The position numbers and the translations under genes are program-made. The notes below the pieces were generated by a model. It was not told the DNA's origin and ran no database searches. It worked only from the letters and a program-made list of their open reading frames with translations. Shown here piece after piece: positions 43,548-54,400 of a stretch of 64,000 bases of DNA (positions within the stretch are counted from its first letter, which is position 1; each line of letters begins with the position of its first letter). Source of the stretch: Scopulariopsis brevicaulis (lineage: Eukaryota > Ascomycota > Sordariomycetes > Microascales > Microascaceae); NCBI GenBank assembly GCA_017657125.1, contig JAGFNX010000098.1, positions 62,001 through 126,000 on the forward strand. Reading direction: 5' to 3'.

Positions 43548-46158
43548 GCGGGCAGTTGGTTGTCCCGGGGGTTGGGGGGGATGACGGAGGGTGAGGGCAC
43601 GCCGGGCATTATGGACATGGATATTAATGCATAATCGAGGTTGGCGAGATGGCCACCGCTGGGCGGTTTCCAGGGAGGACGAGCAGGGCATACACATCTT
43701 TTTTGTCATCATATAGAGCGAGTTTGATTTCGAGGAGTTCACTTGAGCGTATGTATATAATTTTCTCTGTGACCAAATTCTTTGGGCCGTGCTGGCTTTC
43801 GTTTCTACACCCACCACGATGATTTGCCTGCTGATACGTGGGGTCCCGTGGATAGCCCATGCCTGGCAACCCTGCTGCTCTGATTGGTAAAGCAGCTTTG
43901 GATATCCAGAGCCTTCGGGAGAGCAGTTCTCAATCCTCATTCCTCTCGGGCCGGCGAGGCTCGCCAAGAGCAGGGGGCCTTCGCAGCGCGACACACCATC
44001 CCACGCTCCGAAACGCATAGGACGACTAGTGCGGCCCAAGCGCTGTTTCTCCAACGGAAAAATAAAATAAAAAAAGGACCCGACCCATGGATTAGTTTTC
44101 TTGTTCTTGGGATGGTCTCATGGTTTTAGGCGAGGAGGCGGGCCCTTAATATGCGGCGGGGAGGAATCCACTGAGATCCCTCCACTTCGGATGAAACGCC
44201 GTGTCTGCGTCAGAAACGCGGGGGTGGGGGGGTTCGGTTGGGCTAGCTTCGGCGCCGGCCGGGGCGCTAAAAAGTCTCCGCGAGCTACTGGGCACGCCTA
44301 ACTGGACTTCTCTAGGAAAGCGCAGAGGGTACCTGGAATTTCTTTCCCTAATCACTCCGTACGGCTTCACAATCTCCGTGCTTCATCCCGTTCCCAAGTC
44401 CCCCGCCGGCTCTCGGATATATCCAAGCGTTGAGGATCCCTGGATGTGATGAGCCCCATCGGCCGAGTCCTCCGATGACAAAACGGGAAGGGGAAAATGG
44501 CGCAGGGGCAGGCCCTGCATGGGGGCCAAGAATCACCACCTCGGACGCCTCTGCCGAGAAAACCCTTAGCATGCCGGCAGGTAATCACTACCCCTGTCGC
44601 CGGCGCCCCACCCTCGACCACCCACTCGTTCGTCTGAAGCCCCATGCCGAGGAACCCTCAGGCAGTTTTCCTCCAATCGCCCGGCGCTGTCGTCCCTTGG
44701 TGCGACGTGCGCGGTGTTTCGTCGTGCGCGGCGCGGGGCAATGTCTGTTGTTTCCCACGGGCTTCTTGCTTTCTGGGCTTTCGGCTTGCGAGGTCTTGGG
44801 CGCTTGGCTGAAGGTACTGCTGAAACATGCAGTTCTGTCACTGCTCCCTCTTGAGTCGCTCCCGCGTCGTGGTGGAAACGCGGTTCGGCAGCTTTGCGTT
44901 GGCGCCGATCCAAATGATCTACCCCGGGGATAACACGGAGTAATTACCAGGATCACCGCCGGGGGCCCCATAAGAACCCTATACCAGCTCCGTCCTATCA
45001 CAGGCCTCGCTCCCCTGGAGGAAACGGGCAGAGACACCTCATGCGGATCCCTGCCGATGGGCCGGGAGGAAGCGAGGGGTGGCTCGCACGGCAGTGTACC
45101 CGGGATTGGCATTACGACGTCGGCGCGGTGTAATCCACCACGCCGAGAGGTAATATAACCTTGTGACTTCGTGCAGTCGAATCTTTCCTCCCGGGCTTCT
45201 TCCTCGCCCGTTCCGTTCCTCGTCGGCTGTCTGCCTCCGCTCATTTCTTGTCGGTTATCTGGCTTGGCTTCCGCCTTTCGTTTCTGGGTGCCGGCCGCTT
45301 TCGCTCTTTTGCCTCTATTCGAACTTTCGCTCTTTTGTTCGTCGAAGTCTACCTTCGTCGGTGCCGAACCGCGAGGTCTTCACATCGTCGTCAAGTAAGT
45401 CGGGCCTTTCTCTTCATCTTGGCGAGATGCCACTGTCGTTCTTGGGTGCCAGTGCATTCAGGAAGTAGGAGTGGACCTGGGGTGGTGGAGGCCTTGATGC
45501 CTTTTCCCCTCTTCCTTGGGTCTCCTCGTGCCGTTTTGCTATGCGTCTTCGGCCCTTTCAAGGTTCCCTTCACTCTGTGAGTGGTCATGTGTCTGCCTCC
45601 CAAAGTGGAGAAGCCAGGAACAGGCACACTTGAGACGGTACTCTGGGGCTTCCTTGACTGGGACGTTACTGGGCGTCGTCACGGTGCTACATGACAATCC
45701 AACCCACCAAAAGGGAAGGAGCCCAAGCGGTCGGCCCTTCTCCACTCCTACCTCATTCACTCCGAGACCTCGACCTCTGATCGCAATGGAACCGTCTGTC
45801 ATTGTCCTGCGCTAGTTCTGGGGCATCAATGGGACGGCTTCATTCACGTTGGGCATCTTCTTCTGCTTCACTCTGGAGTGGAGCATCCGGGACTGTCGCT
45901 TTTCCCTCCTCATGGCACAGCTCGTCGTGCCCACGCCTATAAAACTACCCAGGCCTCATCCTTTCATCCTCTTTCCCACTCTTGCAACTTCTCAAGCACC
46001 ACATCTTCTACCCAGAACTGCTCAGACAAATACATTGCGGGCCCTCATTCTACCACGACACCTACATTCCTCCTGCTCAATACATCGACACATCACTAAC
46101 ATCGCGCCAGTCATAAGCCTTCATCGTTAAGCCCTCGTTGGCTGAGGCACCTTCCATC
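43548..46158. other. Intergenic and promoter region of the GH55 glucanase
   Basis: 2.6 kb between two plus-strand genes. No supported gene. From ~45165 to the GH55 start the plus strand is markedly C/T-rich, a common feature of fungal promoters and leaders. A TATA-like box lies at 45938-45944, and a good donor-like GTAAGT occurs at 45395-45400. Confidence 0.5.
45938..45944 (+). promoter_or_regulatory. TATA-like box upstream of GH55 gene
   Basis: The sequence CCTATAAAACTACC lies ~220 bp upstream of the GH55 start codon and is followed by a CT-rich tract. Position and sequence fit a TATA element of a strongly regulated secreted-enzyme gene. Confidence 0.45.
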
Positions 46159-48495
46159 ATGGGGTTCAAAGCCCTTCTCACCTACCTCGTGGCCTTTGGC
46201 TTCCTCTGTGCCCCGGGCCTGTCTGTTCCCTCTCCCCAGGCTGAGGATGCCCCCAGCGGCACCTACTGGCTCGCCGAGATCGAGCGCCAGGGCCAGCCGG
46301 CCTTCGGTACTCCCAACTACCAGGTCTTCCGCAACGTCAAGGAATTTGGTGCCGTGGGCGACGGCGTCGCAGATGACACCAAGGCCATCAACGATGCTGT
46401 AACCCTCGGGAACCGCTGCGGCCTGGGCTGCGACTCGAGCACCGTGACGCCCGCCATCGTCTACTTCCCACCCGGGACCTACCGCGTCACTTCGCCCATC
46501 ATCGCCTACTACTACACCCAGCTCATCGGTGACGCCCTCAACAGGCCCATCCTCAAGGCCGACGCGGCCTTCGAGGGCATGGCCGTCATCGACGCGAACC
46601 CGTACAACGGGGAGAACAACTGGTTCACCAACCAGAACAACTTCTTCCGTCAGATACGCAACTTCGTCATCGACGTCACCGAGCAGCCGCCCAACAGGGG
46701 GACGGGCATTCACTGGCAGGTCGCCCAGGCCACGTCTCTCCAGAACATCGAGTTCAACATGCGCGAGGACTCCTCCGAGGCGAACCAGCAGCAGGGAATT
46801 TTCATGGAGAACGGCTCCGGCGGCTTCATGACGGACCTCGTCTTTAACGGCGGCAACTTCGGCGCCTGGATCGGCAGCCAGCAGTTCACGACGCGCAACA
46901 TGCAGTTCAACAACTGCAAGACGGCGCTCTACCTGGGCTGGGACTGGGCGTGGTCGTTCCACAACCTGCAGATCAACAACTGCGGCGTCGGCATCGACAT
47001 GGCGAACTCGGACGGCGCCGTGGCCACCGTCGGCTCCGTCCTCGTGCTGGACAGCAAGATCAGCAACACGCCCGTCGCCATCAACACGCTGTACTCGCCC
47101 GAGTCGTCATCCACCAACGGCACGCTCATTATCGACAACCTCGACCTTACCGAGAACGTCCCCGTCGCCATCAGCAACAAGGGATCCGGAGCCACTATTC
47201 TCGACGGGAACACGAACATCGCGTCGTGGATCCAGGGCCGCATCTACAACGGCGCCGACGGTGGAAACGCCGTCCAGGACACTCAGACCCCGATCAACAA
47301 GCCCGCGGCGCTCCTCGACGGGTCCGGCAAGATTGTTACTCGCAGCAAGCCGCAGTATGAAGACGTCTCCGCGTCTCACTTCATCAGCGTCAAGAAGCGG
47401 GGCGCCGTCGGCGACGGCGTGACCGATGACAGCGACGCCATCCAGCAGATTTTTGACGAGGCGCGGCCCGGCGACGTTGTCTATTTCGACCACGGCGCGT
47501 ACGTCGTCACCAAGACCATTAACGTCCCCAAGGACATCAAGATCACGGGCGAGATCTGGCCCCTCATCATGGCGGGCGGCGACTCCACCTTCAAGGACCA
47601 GAACGACCCCAAGCCCGTCTTCCGCGTCGGCGAGCCCGGCGACGTCGGGACCGTCGAGATGACGGAGCTCATGTTCGAGACCAAGGGGCCCCAGCCCGGC
47701 GCCATTCTCATGGAGTGGAACGTCGCCGGCTCGACGCCCGGCGCCGCGGGCCTCTGGGATGTGCACTTCCGCGTCGGCGGGTCGGCGGGCACGGAGCTGC
47801 AGTCTGACAAGTGCAAGAAGACGCCTGAGGTGACGACGGAGCCGAACCCGGAGTGCATGGGGGCCTTTATGCTGTTGCACGTTACGCCCGAGGGGTCGGG
47901 CTACTTTGAGAATACGTGGCTGTGGGTGTCAGACCACGAGCTTGACCTGCCCGACTTCTCTCAGATCAACATCTACAACGGGAGGGGGATGCTCATTGAG
48001 TCGACCAAGGGCGTGTGGCTGTGGGGCACGGCGTCGGAGCACAGCGTGCTGTACAACTATCAGATCACCGACGCCGCAAACGTCTACCTGTCGCTCATCC
48101 AGACGGAGACGGCCTACTTCCAGGGCAACCCGGACGCGACGGTGCCCTATGCCGTCAACCGCGCCTTCTCGGACCCGGACTTTTCGGCCTCGTGCGCGGA
48201 CGGGCAGGATACGTGCGCGAGGACCTGGGGCGTGCGGATCACGGGGTCCAAGGACGTCTTCTTCTACGGCGCCGGCGTGTACTCCTTCTTCGATAACTAC
48301 GAGCAGGAGTGCGTCGACGGCCAGGACTGCCAGGAGCACATCTTCTCGATCGAGGACAGCAGCGCGGTGCACCTGTTTGGGCTGAGCACCAAGGCTAGCG
48401 TGAACATGGTTACGCTGGACGGGAGCGCGGCGGCGGCGGATGAGGATAACCGGGGGACGTTCTGTGCGGCTGTTGCGGCTTTCCATGTTGCGTGA
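46159..48495 (+). CDS. Secreted GH55 exo-beta-1,3-glucanase
   Basis: A single exon of 778 residues. The start is the ATG at 46159; the frame opens slightly earlier at a TTG. A signal peptide (MGFKALLTYLVAFGFLCAPG) precedes a short pro-region. The enzyme has the two-domain parallel beta-helix layout of GH55. The first helix begins at FRNVKEFGAVGDGVADDTKA and the second, ~345 residues later, at HFISVKKRGAVGDGVTDDSD; both carry the pectate-lyase-superfamily N-terminal motif. FPPGTYRVTSPI, RNFVIDVT, GIHWQVAQATS and NNCKTALYLGWDWAW match fungal glucan 1,3-beta-glucosidases. Family members cleave glucose from beta-1,3-glucan ends outside the cell, in wall remodelling or glucan feeding. GH55 catalysis is inverting; the acid Glu was not pinpointed. 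No introns over 2.3 kb. Confidence 0.93.
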   Translation: MGFKALLTYLVAFGFLCAPGLSVPSPQAEDAPSGTYWLAEIERQGQPAFGTPNYQVFRNVKEFGAVGDGVADDTKAINDAVTLGNRCGLGCDSSTVTPAIVYFPPGTYRVTSPIIAYYYTQLIGDALNRPILKADAAFEGMAVIDANPYNGENNWFTNQNNFFRQIRNFVIDVTEQPPNRGTGIHWQVAQATSLQNIEFNMREDSSEANQQQGIFMENGSGGFMTDLVFNGGNFGAWIGSQQFTTRNMQFNNCKTALYLGWDWAWSFHNLQINNCGVGIDMANSDGAVATVGSVLVLDSKISNTPVAINTLYSPESSSTNGTLIIDNLDLTENVPVAISNKGSGATILDGNTNIASWIQGRIYNGADGGNAVQDTQTPINKPAALLDGSGKIVTRSKPQYEDVSASHFISVKKRGAVGDGVTDDSDAIQQIFDEARPGDVVYFDHGAYVVTKTINVPKDIKITGEIWPLIMAGGDSTFKDQNDPKPVFRVGEPGDVGTVEMTELMFETKGPQPGAILMEWNVAGSTPGAAGLWDVHFRVGGSAGTELQSDKCKKTPEVTTEPNPECMGAFMLLHVTPEGSGYFENTWLWVSDHELDLPDFSQINIYNGRGMLIESTKGVWLWGTASEHSVLYNYQITDAANVYLSLIQTETAYFQGNPDATVPYAVNRAFSDPDFSASCADGQDTCARTWGVRITGSKDVFFYGAGVYSFFDNYEQECVDGQDCQEHIFSIEDSSAVHLFGLSTKASVNMVTLDGSAAAADEDNRGTFCAAVAAFHVA

Positions 48496-49212
48496 GGGGG
48501 GAAGTTGTACATTTGAGCATTTTTACAGGTATTTTCTGTGCTTCTGGGGAGTTGTTTTGGGGGGGGGGTTGGAGGGTTGAGAGGGGGTTTGATTGGGAAA
48601 GGGAGGAAAGGAGTGGGGAGAGTGGTTGAGGGGATATCATTTGTGTATATCCTTAGTCTTCATTTCTTTTCTCTTCTCACGTTCTAGTTTGTCCGTTTAT
48701 GAAATAGAGGCTTGAGACTCATCTTGCAGTGGCGATGTATCTTTTTAAGCCCATGAACACGATCCACTCTAATGCATTGCCTTCTACTGTAGAGTCAGAC
48801 AAGGTGAGCCCAGAGTAGCTGTGCTACGTCCTCTTGTATGTATGCAGGTCCCAAGGAGCTTGGCTCGGGGCTGCTGCGAGGCTCTTTTTTGTATATTCGC
48901 TGCCGGGAATTCCCTTTTTAGTTCCGAAGGGGAATTAAATGGCGGTAGTCTCACTTGGTGGAGTGAAGCTGAGGCTGAAGAGCACAGCATGCCGGGGTCG
49001 TGAGCCTGCTGGAATAGGAAAGCGCGGTCCTGCCAAGTTAGAGGGGGCTATGGCAGGCGCTACCGTGAGAGACCCGGATGCTCCTTCTCTACTTGAACGC
49101 CTGCCCCACGCCTTGATGGCAGCTGTTCGGATGGGGATTTCACGCATTTAATCCTGCCGAGTATCAGAAGCATGGGCAGAAGAACTCTCCATATCATCTA
49201 GCAGTGTCACTA
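48496..49212. other. Intergenic after GH55
   Basis: About 715 bp with a G-rich stretch just after the GH55 stop, a T-rich probable 3' UTR and then the leader of the next gene. No gene was recognised. Confidence 0.55.
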
Positions 49213-51462
49213 ATGGCGAGCCTTCACTGGAGTTCACCCGGCTCAGACATTCCTTCTGTCAGCGCAGGCTCTTCGGACACATCGTCTTTCAACGCGTTCT
49301 CTCGTGCTTCCGACACGTCCTCTTCGGACGCATCTGCTTCGGATGCTGCCGCTCCGAACATGGCCTCTCCAAGCGCAGCCGCTCTGAATACAACCGCCTC
49401 GGGTACAACCGCTTCGAACGCGTCCGCTTCCAACGGCACTGTCGATATACCCGGAGCACCTGATGCCCACGGAAATGGCAACAGCTCACTCGGTGCCAAC
49501 ATGTGCCGCCCTCACCGATGTGCTTGGTGCTACTTCCCTCTAGAAGATGAAGATACAGTCATTGGTAGCCCGCCTCCCCTCGTCGCGCCTCCCTACCTCG
49601 CTAACTATCCACAATAACAGGCGAGTTTAGGGACTCGCCCATATTCAAGTTCGGACAGAGGGATGAGTTGGTGGTCCCAAACAATGCCTGCCCCCCGGCA
49701 GATCCGCTGCGAAGACTGCTGCAGTATCCACAACGGCCCCTTCTTCGTCATGCATACTGGCTGCGTCGGCCTGATTGACAGAAGAACCGCAATATTACCA
49801 TTGGATGTGGCAAGACGGATGTGGATGCCCTCAGCAATGGAGGAGAAGGATAGAAGAGAACGGATCAGGAGACTTCTCGACCAGGCGTTCTGCGTGAATG
49901 AGTTTCGAATCCTGCCCGCCGAGATCCGAAATATGATAACCCCCTACCTCTTGAAGGAATATTCCGTCTGTACTATCAGCAATGCGTGGCTTGAGCGTCG
50001 GAGGTTGAGGGTGACGGTTTCGACTGGATGGGTGAGATATGGGCGGAATATGTCAAGATCGATGGGAGATGGTACGTTTGCAATCTGGCCAACTCGATGC
50101 GAAGGAACAGGGGGCCGAGTATCCAGCTACGCAAGCCAGAGGTGCTTGACATGATGCACATAGCTATCGACTACCTCGGCATTCGACGTATCATCTTGGA
50201 AACCTATGGAAGCCCCACGGCGGATGGCCATATGGCCGACCCGGAACCGGGCGTCTAGTGGTATTCGTTCAGCCTCCCTCTCTGTCCGAAGGTAGTGTTG
50301 CGCGGCGATGTCAGTCGAGTCCTTTCACGGTCGAACGAGTCTAGTTCTCTTGAGCTGAAATTATAATCTAGTGCGTAAAGCACAGGACGGCTACCGTTGG
50401 CGAAAACCCGGGTGTTCTCCCCCAGATTTACTTCCGAACGCCCAATATCGAGGCCGAAATTGACCGTTGCGAGATTTTGAGGGAGACTGAGGCCTCTCGA
50501 CCTTACATGCGGGTGGCCCCCCTCGATGTTAATTATCTAGGCACAACTGGTTACCTCGCCTTCTGGGCTGGCGACCTCAGGTCTGTGTACACCATGGCCT
50601 CCGAGGAGCCATCAGACGCCGCCTACGAGACTTATACTGACGCGAAGGGGGTGTGGATATATTACCCGATGCACTTCGATGAATATGTCATCAAGATCTG
50701 CAGACGACCCTTCTCGGGGGATTCCCCCTCCTCAACGCTGCTGGTATGTCGTCTTGCACCACATTTTATCTTACACCGCGGAAATGAATCTGACCGTTTC
50801 ACTAGCTTGTCACGGACCGAGAGAGGCTTCTGATGCTCGGTCCGGAACCACACGGCCGCCTCGATGGACGGCTCCTTCACTCCCCGGCGCACGAGGGCAA
50901 CCGGCCCTCCTTGAACTGGGAGGTCCTAGACAACATCGACCGGGATCAGGCAACCCTATTCTACGTGGCGTCACCGCAAGGTGCACACCGGATTTGCTTC
51001 GATACTCCGACGCCGCCGTAAAACGAGCTCCTTATCGGGATGGTGCCACCCCTGGCAGAGATACCGCCAGAGAAGTTCTTGTACTCAGAAGCGAGTCTCG
51101 ACGCCGTCGTCGCGGTGACACCGTGTCGTGGCGAGGTGCGCGGCAAGAAAGCCCTGATCGGTATGCTTTTGTTATACATCAACGGCGACCGTGAGTGCGT
51201 GGGTCAGGTCCGGTTCGACACCATGCTGCCCAAGATGGACGTCCTTCATTGCAACATGTGTCTCGGCAGGTGCGATTCCGACGACGAGACCGTGCTTTTG
51301 GTGGCGTGCTGGCCACCGCCGCGGAATCTGCCGGGTATTACCTACGAGAGACTCCCGATGGAGGCGACGCTGCAGTGGTACTTTGATGTGGACGAGCATT
51401 TTGTGAGGGTTCGGGATGATGTTTTACCGTACGCTTCTGTGGATGACTGGGGCGATGACTAG
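49213..51462 (+). pseudogene. Probably inactivated gene of a fungus-specific family (zinc-ribbon-like plus F-box-like segment)
   Basis: Coding-quality blocks follow in order but not in one frame. Exon 1 (49213-49564) has an Ala/Ser/Thr-rich head and RCAWCYFPLEDEDTVI. After a 66-bp intron come CEDCCSIHNGPFFVMHTGC and FRILPAEIRNMITPYLL. Near 49990 the frame shifts to EIWAEYVKIDGRWYVCNLAN and YLGIRRIILETYG, then a TAG at 50256 inside an expected PGV-W-W motif. After a possible intron (50292-50371) the frame gives YLGTTGYLAFWAGDL and YVIKICRRPF. A clean intron (50744-50805) joins LLVTDRERLLMLGPEPHGR; then a TAA lies at 51019, and the same frame continues with FLYSEASLDAVVAVTPCR to 51462. The block order matches, from memory, a large uncharacterised Pezizomycotina family. 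Rescue by introns would need weak sites (GTCTGT, GTCTAG or GTGCAC donors, a GAG acceptor), so loss of function is favoured but not proven. Confidence 0.55.
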
Positions 51463-54400
51463 GCTGGTGGTGTTTTGTATTTGGGAAAGGGTAGGGGTGT
51501 CGAGAGTTCTGGTATTGCTTTTGGGTATTATCACCAGCGGCCGCACCGGTTCGAGTGCGACGATGATAGTGTTGTCTTTTTATGCTTTGGGCGCAGTGGG
51601 GGTTTGCAAGTTAAACAATAAGACGGTATTGTATCCTTTTCTCCAAAATCCTGTCTTTTCTTCTAATACGACGCGAGAAGAGCTGGTACAAGCTGTTCAA
51701 CGAAAAATGTTGGGGCGCTGGTTCCGGGACCGAGCGACTTGCCGTTTCAGTGCTCTGGTCCGGCTCCACTTCCCCCGGGGCGGCGACCCACTGGTCGGCC
51801 GGCTCATCCGCCGGAATCAGGGACCAGGGATGATGGCGCGCCAGGGTTTAGCGGCACCGTTCTTGAGAGGATATTCACTGCGCGCCTGGTGGATATCGAC
51901 GTTCCCTTATTTCCCTCCCTCTATTATGCGTTCTTCTTTGTTTCTTCGTTGTGTATGCTTCACGACTCGGAGCTCGTGTTCTCCACTTGCTCCGTCGTTC
52001 CGTCGCACGGCGAATGTTCGACAGAATGAAGGTTAGGGGGTGAGAGGCCCATTTACCCAATAGTGAGATTCCTGACGACGTATTAGATTATCGGAAGTTA
52101 GGTTTTCTTTAACTAATGTTCACTAGGATTTTCGGACCGGGAAGAGAGGAATGGGAGCATCTGGGCGCGAGGGAGCCAAGGCCGCCGCCGGCCCGTCTCT
52201 TGGGGCACTCGCCGCGCAATAAATGAATAATTTACGGCCGCTAGTCTAGTTTGATATTCTTCTTCCCAAGAGGTGGTCTGAGTGGCGGTAGGTACCGGCG
52301 GGTCTCGCGGGTCCTGCGGCGGCTTGTCGTTTTGGTTCTCTGCGGAGATGTCCGGGCCCGGTGGACGTGGCCTGCAGCGGGGATGTAGCAGTCTCCCCGT
52401 CAGACAGAGAAAGGACGTACCTCTATCCAAGGACATCAATACTCCTGGTGTCTTGGTATTAACTGGCATGATTCCCAGCGTCGGGAAGGCGCCTGGGCCA
52501 TGGCACCCTCACGGCTTCACCCTCGTCCAACGGCTCGCCAGTCCGAAAGAGGCACATTCCCAAAAGGGATTCCTCGTATTAAACAGCCGGCTCCCCTGAG
52601 GAAGGGCCCCCAACAAGCGTCACGGCTACCGGCGCTCACAGAACCGCAGGCCTTGGCGTGAGACCATCGGAGGCCGGGACGTGGGCGGAGGGTACCTGGA
52701 GCCAGGAGGCCCAGCAGGCTGTGGGCCCCGGCAGGTCTTCTCTGGGTGTGTTTGTCGGGTATGCTTTATGTTTGGTTGATTGGGTAGGAGAGAAGTAGGG
52801 TGTGGGGTATGTGGAGTGTGAGTTCACATGTGAAAAGGGGAATGAAGATAACTTGGGGTTTATGCCGGGGGGGGGACCTAGCGGGCGTTTGGGGACGGGT
52901 ATGCTGCCTGATCGTCCGAGGACTGGTGTAGGGAACCGATGACGGATGATCCTGGTTTGCGTTTGCGGGACGGATATGGTTCCATGGTCGTCTAGGGAGT
53001 AGTGTAACGGGGAGTGGAGAGGCACTGGGATTCGATCTCCTGACTGGGTGTACTGAAGGGCATGTGAGGTGGGGAAGGGAGTTCGGACAAAGATGCACCG
53101 CATTGTCGACAGATGCTCTGTATGGTATTGCTCAGTGCATTGATCGCGGTGGCAGCAAAGCAGAAGGCAGTTCTGGGAAGGTCGGATCGGTCACAGAGCA
53201 TTTGGACACCAAGCTCAAGATCCAGCATTTCAGCATCACCACGCCAAGTAGACACGGAGCAATCTCCTACCAGAACGGTTAGAGGCTCGGGATCACGGGA
53301 CGAGGGAAGCATCCACTCACGGACTTATCTGGACGTACCTCACCGGATGGACTTTTGCAGGCTGGCCGGGGTTGCTCTCAAAACGGCGAAGCTATTGGTT
53401 GCTGCTGCCCAGTTTCCCCCAGTTTGTGGTAAACACATGAGGCCACGAGGCCAAGTCTCCCTCAGATCCTCACAGAGGCGCTCTATCCATATTCTTTCCG
53501 AGTGGGACGTCTTCCCCGTTTTCCCTGACGATTGGAACAACTCACAAAATCTCTTTCATGCAGACAAACCACCAAGGTGCAGACGCCATGTAAGCCATAA
53601 TCACGGCGCAAAGTCGGTGCTCTCGCTTGGCCGCTGCAAACGACCTGATCGACTCCCGCCGCCGCCCGTCTATGGCTGGTTCCGCCTCGGATATGGAATG
53701 GTGAGCCGGAGTCACGAGGAATGGGCGTGGGGAGGTGTATGTTGCTGTCCACGTTGGGAAGCTCTCGCCCAATCACTGCGAAGATATCACTAGGCGAGCG
53801 GGATTACCCCGAATTCCAGGAACCCGGTCAGTAATTGAGATCAGACCAGGGGGATGATTCGCCGACGACCCTGTCAACCGATCACCGGTAACCGGTACGA
53901 AGCAACACAACGGATGCACTCTCCTTGGCCGAGCTCCTCCCCCTCCGCCACCGTCGCACAAGGACTGAAAATCCCCCCTCCGCAATGCCCATTGGCGAAC
54001 AAAAGTCCGGTTCGTGCGTGGGGCCTTTCCAAACGGGAGACTCCCAACATGGTCCTTGCCGGATCTCGTACGCGCCCCACTGCATGCAAGGCGTCTGCAC
54101 ATCAAGCAAATGAGCGTCCCACCGCGCAAGTTGCGTTTTTCCCCTTTCTTTAGTCGGACATGCCTCGCATATATTCGGTGACTAGCAAACCTGCACGTCG
54201 TCGCTTTCTGGTAGAGGGGAAGCCGGCCGCGGAGAGCGGGCTGAGGGGAAGTTGTCGTCGGCCATGGTGTCATTAAAATGAGCCGCACGAATGGATCGGG
54301 CGATCTCCATCGCCATCATCTCCAGTGTAGTATCCGAGAGTGTAACCGGAAGGTTCTTTCCTTTCCCCGAGGCTTCCATGGTCCCAAGCCCGCCTGACCC

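Noticed and set aside
50981..51058. 78-bp candidate intron that would remove the TAA at 51019
   Set aside because: The frame would be kept, but the donor GTGCAC is weak and the removed text (RICFDTPT) looks like a conserved coding block.
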